Below are positions 60,491 through 64,000 of a stretch of 64,000 bases of DNA, piece after piece. Position 1 is the first letter of the stretch. Every line of letters begins with the position of its first letter. The position numbers were made by a program, and so were the translations under genes. This DNA is from an uncultured Hyphomicrobiales bacterium (GTDB lineage: Bacteria; Pseudomonadota; Alphaproteobacteria; Rhizobiales; Devosiaceae), in NCBI GenBank assembly GCA_903828145.1, contig CAIKKY010000007.1, positions 62,001-126,000 of the forward strand, read 5' to 3'. The notes beneath the pieces were generated by a model that saw nothing but the letters and a program-made list of their open reading frames with translations, was not told the DNA's origin and searched no databases.

Positions 60491-61828
60491 TCAGGAAAGC
60501 GCTGGTTGTAGGGTCAGGACCACTTCGGTGCCCTGGGGTCCGTGGCGCAGGTGCAGCGCACCGCCATGAAGTGCCATGATCCGACGTACAATCTTGAGTC
60601 CGATACCAAGTCCATCGCCCGGCTTTAGGTGTCCCGCCTCACTATCAAGACCGGACAGGCCCGCAGGGGGCGATGCGTTATCGTTGACTTCGACTTGGCA
60701 AGCGGCGACTCCAACCGTAATTCGGGTGCCATCAGGGGTGTGGCGGACAGCATTTTCAATCAGGTTGCGTACGGCGTCTTCGAGCAGGGTCCGGTTTCCC
60801 GAAACAGGCGGCGTGGCCGCGCCCGCGAATGCGATTTCGTGACCATTTTCATAAACGAAAGGCGCCATCTGCTCGACGACATGGGCAACCAAACCCCCAA
60901 GATCGATCGGCGTGGTTACGATTGTCCGCCCGCCCTCGAGGCGGGCCAACATGGTCAACTGGGTAACGAAGTGGACTAGGTGATCCAGATCCAGCAATGC
61001 CTTGCGGGCCCGCGGATGATCGATGCGCTGCAACTCAAGATGGACGATGGCAAGCGGGGTTCGGATCTCGTGCGAGATTGCTGATGTCAGCAAACGCTGG
61101 GTCTGAAGCAACTCCCGTATGCGCTCGAAGGCCCGGTTGACTGAAATGGTCAGGCCGGCCACTTCTGCCGGCATTCCCGTCGGATCAAGTTCGCCCGTAG
61201 CCTCCGTAACATCCAGAGTTTCCGCTGCGGCGGCTGCACGGCGGATCGGGCGCAGCAGAACAAGGATGGAGGGTATCGTACCACCCAGAACCATAAGCAG
61301 CGTCAGGCCCATGGGCAGGATCATATGGTCGCGCATTTCGGCGCCAAGAACCTGCCACAGCAATCCCTTTGGGTCCCCTACGGTGGCCACCTGCACATTA
61401 ACGGCGGCCCCTGCGGCCTGCACCAGTACGCCCCCTGTCGCGCGGATCGGCTTTCCCGGCGACAATTGCTTGGTCCAACGGTCGGGTGGCGTCACGAGAT
61501 CCAGAAACAGCCCGGTGCAGGCATCCTGGCAATTGCTGTAGAGAATATGCCCGGCGCTATCCGTAACCCGGGCGAAATAGCCGGTGTCGGACGCTGCGTA
61601 GCGCTCCATCAGGGCTGGCCCCAGCACATAGCCCGGTCGGCCGCCAATGTCGCGCACGCCCTTGGCCAACAGTTCTGCCTCATGACGGATCAGCTTGTCG
61701 GCGATGCTGGCATCATCGAGATAATACCCAACAACGACAACCAGCGATTGCAGCATGATGGCGAGGGCTGCGAAGAACAGGATGCGTCCGGTCACCAGGC
61801 GGGCGAGTGGCGGGGCGGCCCGTTTCAT
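60491..61828 (-). CDS. Sensor histidine kinase
   Basis: 445-aa membrane kinase. TM1 at about 14-36; an extracytoplasmic domain at about 37-168 with Cys100 and Cys104 (YSNCQDACTG); TM2 at about 172-192; HAMP; then the H-box AISHEIRTPLAIVHLELQ with His253 and the ATPase domain ending GLGIGLKIVRRIMALHGG. ATGA overlap with the response regulator upstream makes it the last gene of a probable four-gene unit. The close Cys pair in the sensor suggests redox or metal sensing. Confidence 0.95.
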   Translation of the reverse strand: MKRAAPPLARLVTGRILFFAALAIMLQSLVVVVGYYLDDASIADKLIRHEAELLAKGVRDIGGRPGYVLGPALMERYAASDTGYFARVTDSAGHILYSNCQDACTGLFLDLVTPPDRWTKQLSPGKPIRATGGVLVQAAGAAVNVQVATVGDPKGLLWQVLGAEMRDHMILPMGLTLLMVLGGTIPSILVLLRPIRRAAAAAETLDVTEATGELDPTGMPAEVAGLTISVNRAFERIRELLQTQRLLTSAISHEIRTPLAIVHLELQRIDHPRARKALLDLDHLVHFVTQLTMLARLEGGRTIVTTPIDLGGLVAHVVEQMAPFVYENGHEIAFAGAATPPVSGNRTLLEDAVRNLIENAVRHTPDGTRITVGVAACQVEVNDNASPPAGLSGLDSEAGHLKPGDGLGIGLKIVRRIMALHGGALHLRHGPQGTEVVLTLQPALS

Positions 61829-62499
61829 GGCGTCTGCTTCAGCATATACCCGATGCCCCGCACCGTAATCAGGTCGATATCGCCCCGAGTTTGCGCCAGC
61901 TTTTTGCGCAGCCGCGACACCAGCACTTCAATCGTATTCTTTTCTAGTCCATGCCCAAATTCTGAGAGCGTATTTTCGATCCGCTCAAAAACCACGACTT
62001 GCCCCCATTGGCGAAACAGCAGCTCGAACAGCTCGTGCTCCCGCGGGGTCAGAGTCAGAGGCACACCGGAGCAGGTCACAATCCGCTGAACACTATCCAG
62101 CGCAAAGGCACCGCTGGTCAGGATTTCGGCCTGGACCGCCGCCGGCCGCCGCAGCAGCGCCCGCAAACGCGCCAGCAGCTCATCATTGTGGAACGGCTTT
62201 GTCAGGTAATCATCCGCGCCAGCATTCAGACCGGCAACGCGGTCCTCCACCGATCCACGCGCTGTAAGGACTAAAACCGGCAGGGCGCTGCCGTTGCGAC
62301 GCAGCTCACGCACCAGTGCTAGTCCATCGCCATCCGGCAATCCCAAATCAAGGATCATGGCATCATGGCTGGCAGCACGAAGCGCGGCGTGGGCTTCATC
62401 AAGGCTTGTCACATCGTCAAGGTGATAACCGGCTTCGGTAACGAGTTCGCGCAGCAATTCCCGCAGTCGTGCACTGTCTTCAACCAGCAGGATGCGCAT
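61825..62499 (-). CDS. OmpR/PhoB family response regulator
   Basis: 224-aa transcription factor. Receiver domain with acceptor Asp51 in MILDLGLPDGDG and switch Lys near 101 (DDYLTKPF). The winged-helix DNA-binding domain has LTPREHELFELLFRQWGQVV and RLRKKLAQTRGDIDLITVRGIGYML. AAGGG precedes the ATG, overlapping the 3' end of the acidic-protein gene. It overlaps the kinase gene by 4 bases. Confidence 0.96.
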   Translation of the reverse strand: MRILLVEDSARLRELLRELVTEAGYHLDDVTSLDEAHAALRAASHDAMILDLGLPDGDGLALVRELRRNGSALPVLVLTARGSVEDRVAGLNAGADDYLTKPFHNDELLARLRALLRRPAAVQAEILTSGAFALDSVQRIVTCSGVPLTLTPREHELFELLFRQWGQVVVFERIENTLSEFGHGLEKNTIEVLVSRLRKKLAQTRGDIDLITVRGIGYMLKQTP

Positions 62500-62510
62500 G
62501 CCGACCGCCC

Positions 62511-62954
62511 TTAATCGACTTCGCTGTCTGTATCGTCCGAATCGCTGTCAGAGCTTTCGGTCTCGGTGTCTGGCGGATCGTCCACCTCAACAGCGCTATT
62601 GTCATCTGACGCGGGCTCGGTACGCGCCGCCGAAATTGACAGCGCCGCGTTTTTGGCTTGAGCGGAGATCGCGGCGGTCGCCTGATCTAACAGGGCCTCC
62701 GTACAGTCAACGAAGCCCTTGAGCCCACCCACAACGACCAGTATGCGCTGGCCGGTGAAATCGGCGCAGGCATCAAGAAGCTGACGACTTGTCAGGCTTC
62801 CGGTCACATCGGGCATGGCGGCGAAACCCGGAGTGCTGAGGAGCTCGCAGAGCAACAGCCCTGCGAGCCAAGTGCGCCGCCTTGGCAGGAACGGTCGTGT
62901 TCGCGTCTCTCCAAGGCGCGGGCAACCCGCACCGCTCTCTCGTGAGACTGCCAC
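62511..62954 (-). CDS. Secreted two-Cys protein with acidic tail
   Basis: 147 aa, GTG start with AAGGAG 10 bases upstream. A long basic n-region leads to a hydrophobic signal core (about 28-44, WLAGLLLCELLSTPGFA). The mature core has Cys63 and Cys84, then a tail (116-147) made almost only of Asp, Glu, Ser and Thr. Core positions line up with its upstream neighbour (CAD...VDC...LDQATAAIS against CAD...VNC...VDAASAAVT). The stop is 11 bases before the response regulator gene. I know of no family name. Confidence 0.85.
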   Translation of the reverse strand: MAVSRESGAGCPRLGETRTRPFLPRRRTWLAGLLLCELLSTPGFAAMPDVTGSLTSRQLLDACADFTGQRILVVVGGLKGFVDCTEALLDQATAAISAQAKNAALSISAARTEPASDDNSAVEVDDPPDTETESSDSDSDDTDSEVD

Positions 62955-62989
62955 TCTAGCTACGCTCCTTCAATCGGTGAGGTCAGTGA

Positions 62990-63010
62990 CCGGAACTGGT
63001 CAGTTCCCGG
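62990..63010 (-). other. Hairpin at the end of the repeat-tail gene
   Basis: CCGGAACT pairs with AGTTCC(C)GG, one bulged base, over the stop codon of the upstream acidic-protein gene. It may lower read-through to the second acidic gene and the two-component genes. Confidence 0.4.
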
Positions 63011-63491
63011 AATCGTCGATGCTATCGTCGCCAGAATCATCTGACGAGTCATCTGACGAGTCATCTGACGAGTCATCTGACGAGTCATCGGCAGAGTCAT
63101 CTGACGAGTCATCGGCAGAGTCATCAGCGGAGTCATCGGCGCTATCGTCGGCACTGTCATCAACGGAATCGTCTGCAGCGTCATCAGTCAGGTCATCGCC
63201 CGACTCGGCTGAATCGTCAGAAGAAGCCAACAAGGCACCATCGCCGGCCGTTACGGCCGCCGATGCTGCATCAACATATTCCTGCTCACAGTTCACCACA
63301 CCGGCAACGATCTGACTGTCGATGGTGAATTCGGCCGGGACCGCCTCTGCGCCGCCTTTGTCTGCACAGAAACTCACGAGATCCTGGTTTGTGATCAACG
63401 AGTTCAGCGTGACGCCCTCGGCAAATGCTGAGGTGCCATACAGTGCCGATGTCATCATCAATAATTTGGCAACTCGAGTTACATTTCGCAT
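63000..63491 (-). CDS. Secreted two-Cys protein with DDS-repeat acidic tail
   Basis: 163 aa. Signal peptide MRNVTRVAKLLMMTSALYGTSAFA; a short core with Cys42 and Cys68; then from about residue 90 to the end a tail of DDSS/DDSA four-residue units. AGGAG lies 6 bases before the ATG. The tail is highly acidic, which would suit loose binding of Ca2+ or other cations. It shares its core with the next gene downstream and is probably the lead gene of the unit. I do not recognise a described family. Confidence 0.85.
   Translation of the reverse strand: MRNVTRVAKLLMMTSALYGTSAFAEGVTLNSLITNQDLVSFCADKGGAEAVPAEFTIDSQIVAGVVNCEQEYVDAASAAVTAGDGALLASSDDSAESGDDLTDDAADDSVDDSADDSADDSADDSADDSSDDSADDSSDDSSDDSSDDSSDDSGDDSIDDSGN
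63013..63204 (-). repeat. 12-bp tandem repeat coding the acidic tail
   Basis: Sixteen consecutive 12-base units. The central seven (63037-63120) are nearly identical: TCATCTGACGAG, or TCATCGGCAGAG on the plus strand. Each unit codes for four residues, DDS plus Ser or Ala. Whole-unit gain or loss keeps the frame. Confidence 0.9.
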
Positions 63492-63719
63492 GGAATACTC
63501 CTGATTTTCAATTTTGCGATCGGTCGATAGTCACGCGAGCGAACCAATCGACATAGCCAAAATGCATTGATCGACTGACAAATTACTGACGAAGAGCACA
63601 TTCGTTTAGTTGAACGCATATGTGCAGCCGCCAAGCAGCCGCACAGGACCGCCGACGCTGCGATACAAATCAGGCAGGGCGCGGAGAAAACTGTTCATGT
63701 CATGAAGAAAAATTGGAAC

Positions 63720-63795
63720 TGGTGGAGCTGAGGGGAATCGAACCCCTGACCTCATCATTGCGAACGATGCGCTCTCCCAACTGAGCTACAGCCCC
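63720..63795 (-). tRNA. tRNA-Ala (anticodon CGC)
   Basis: 76 bases, CCA encoded. The acceptor stem pairs fully and includes G3-U70, the identity pair of alanine tRNAs. The anticodon loop TTCGCAA gives CGC, which reads GCG. D arm (GCTC...GAGC) and T arm (AGGGG-TTCGATT-CCCCT) are standard. GCG is one of the frequent Ala codons in this high-GC genome. Confidence 0.97.
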
Positions 63796-63850
63796 GCTCC
63801 AATCGCGAGCTTCATATCCAAAGTCCGGGCCGAGTCATAGCCCTTTTTTC

Positions 63851-64000
63851 TCAACCCACCAACCCCTCGTCCAACAGGCTGCGGGCGGTATCGACCACCA
63901 TCTGCTCGGCCCCGATGAAGGGGCGGCCCAGCAGTGCGCGGGCCGAACTGGCATCGATCTGGCGCGGGTGCCCCAGTTCCCCGAGATTGGAGCGCACATC
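63851..64000 (-). CDS. C-terminus of an extended SDR / NAD-dependent epimerase-like protein (partial)
   Basis: Only the last 49 codons are in the window. RQIDASSARALLGRPFIGAEQMVVDTARSLLDEGLVG fits the end of dihydroflavonol-4-reductase-like extended SDRs, in which a (V/I)DASRAR-LG segment leads into a final helix DTARSLLDxGLV. The family is judged from a short tail, so specificity cannot be given. It reads toward the tRNA gene. Confidence 0.6.
   Translation of the reverse strand, partial: DVRSNLGELGHPRQIDASSARALLGRPFIGAEQMVVDTARSLLDEGLVG

Noticed and set aside
63013-63204. CRISPR-like array
   Set aside because: Units are 12 bases, directly adjacent and without spacers; no cas genes nearby.
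62815-63315. Plus-strand frame coding Ser/Glu repeats
   Set aside because: It is the complement of the 12-bp repeat. The minus-strand frame has a signal peptide, ribosome site and Cys core shared with its neighbour.
63720-63795. tRNA-Ala as an integration site for an island
   Set aside because: No integrase, no repeat of the tRNA 3' end, and the neighbouring acidic-protein unit is not flanked by mobility genes within the window.

Overview
The window reads as a high-GC chromosome segment of an alphaproteobacterium, most likely of the order Hyphomicrobiales and Devosia-like. Signs of this are the gene order rplU-rpmA-GNAT-obgE-proB-proA-nadD-rsfS-rlmH-envC-ctpA-yibQ-rppH, the mdh-sucC-sucD-sucA-odhB-lpd block, the atpHAGDC order, an Ala/Lys-rich N-terminal extension on the ATP synthase beta subunit, a similar C-terminal tail on L21, and an Omp19/Inh-type lipoprotein next to zapE. 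The genus is an inference; the order is better supported. Genes are densely packed with many 4-base ATGA overlaps. No IS element, prophage or CRISPR array was found.

Layout. 0-12 kb (+): ribosomal proteins L21 and L27, an acetyltransferase, ObgE, proline synthesis (proB, proA), NAD synthesis (nadD), ribosome factors (rsfS, rlmH), a cell-envelope trio (EnvC-like, CtpA, YibQ-like), rppH and an Asp/Glu racemase. 12-16.2 kb (-): two related chemoreceptors ending in WxxF tails. 16.4-21.5 kb (-): the F1 ATP synthase operon. 21.7-26 kb: priA (-), then xerC and a DMT exporter (+). 26-35 kb (-): the second half of the TCA cycle. 35-38.6 kb: zapE, a lipoprotein, carbonic anhydrase, a DUF1737 protein and a NudK-like hydrolase. 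38.8-42.7 kb (+): sdhCDAB with a small secreted Cys protein inserted between sdhA and sdhB. 42.7-46.3 kb: an acetyltransferase, pseudouridine breakdown (psuG, psuK) and an MFS transporter.

46.5-53.9 kb (+) is a carbohydrate operon: Gfo/Idh/MocA oxidoreductase, two ABC permeases, binding protein, ATPase and a GH20 beta-N-acetylhexosaminidase. It is best read as uptake and breakdown of an N-acetylhexosamine-containing glycan. It is followed by an M81 metallopeptidase (-), RidA and an SDR (+), and a MAPEG protein (-). An AT-rich orphan membrane-protein gene (57.2-57.9 kb) stands out as probably acquired. Then come asd (-) and a YhiN-type flavoprotein (+).

The most unusual part is 60.5-63.5 kb (-), a probable four-gene operon. 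Two small secreted proteins share a two-Cys core and each carries an acidic Asp/Ser tail, one of them made of a 12-bp minisatellite. They are followed by an OmpR-type response regulator and a histidine kinase whose extracytoplasmic domain also has a close Cys pair. The window ends with tRNA-Ala(CGC) and the C-terminus of an extended SDR/epimerase. Motif findings in intergenic DNA (a roughly 30-bp element shared by atpH and the lipoprotein gene, a 14-bp shared element, inverted TTGGTATT boxes) come from reading by eye and have not been tested genome-wide.
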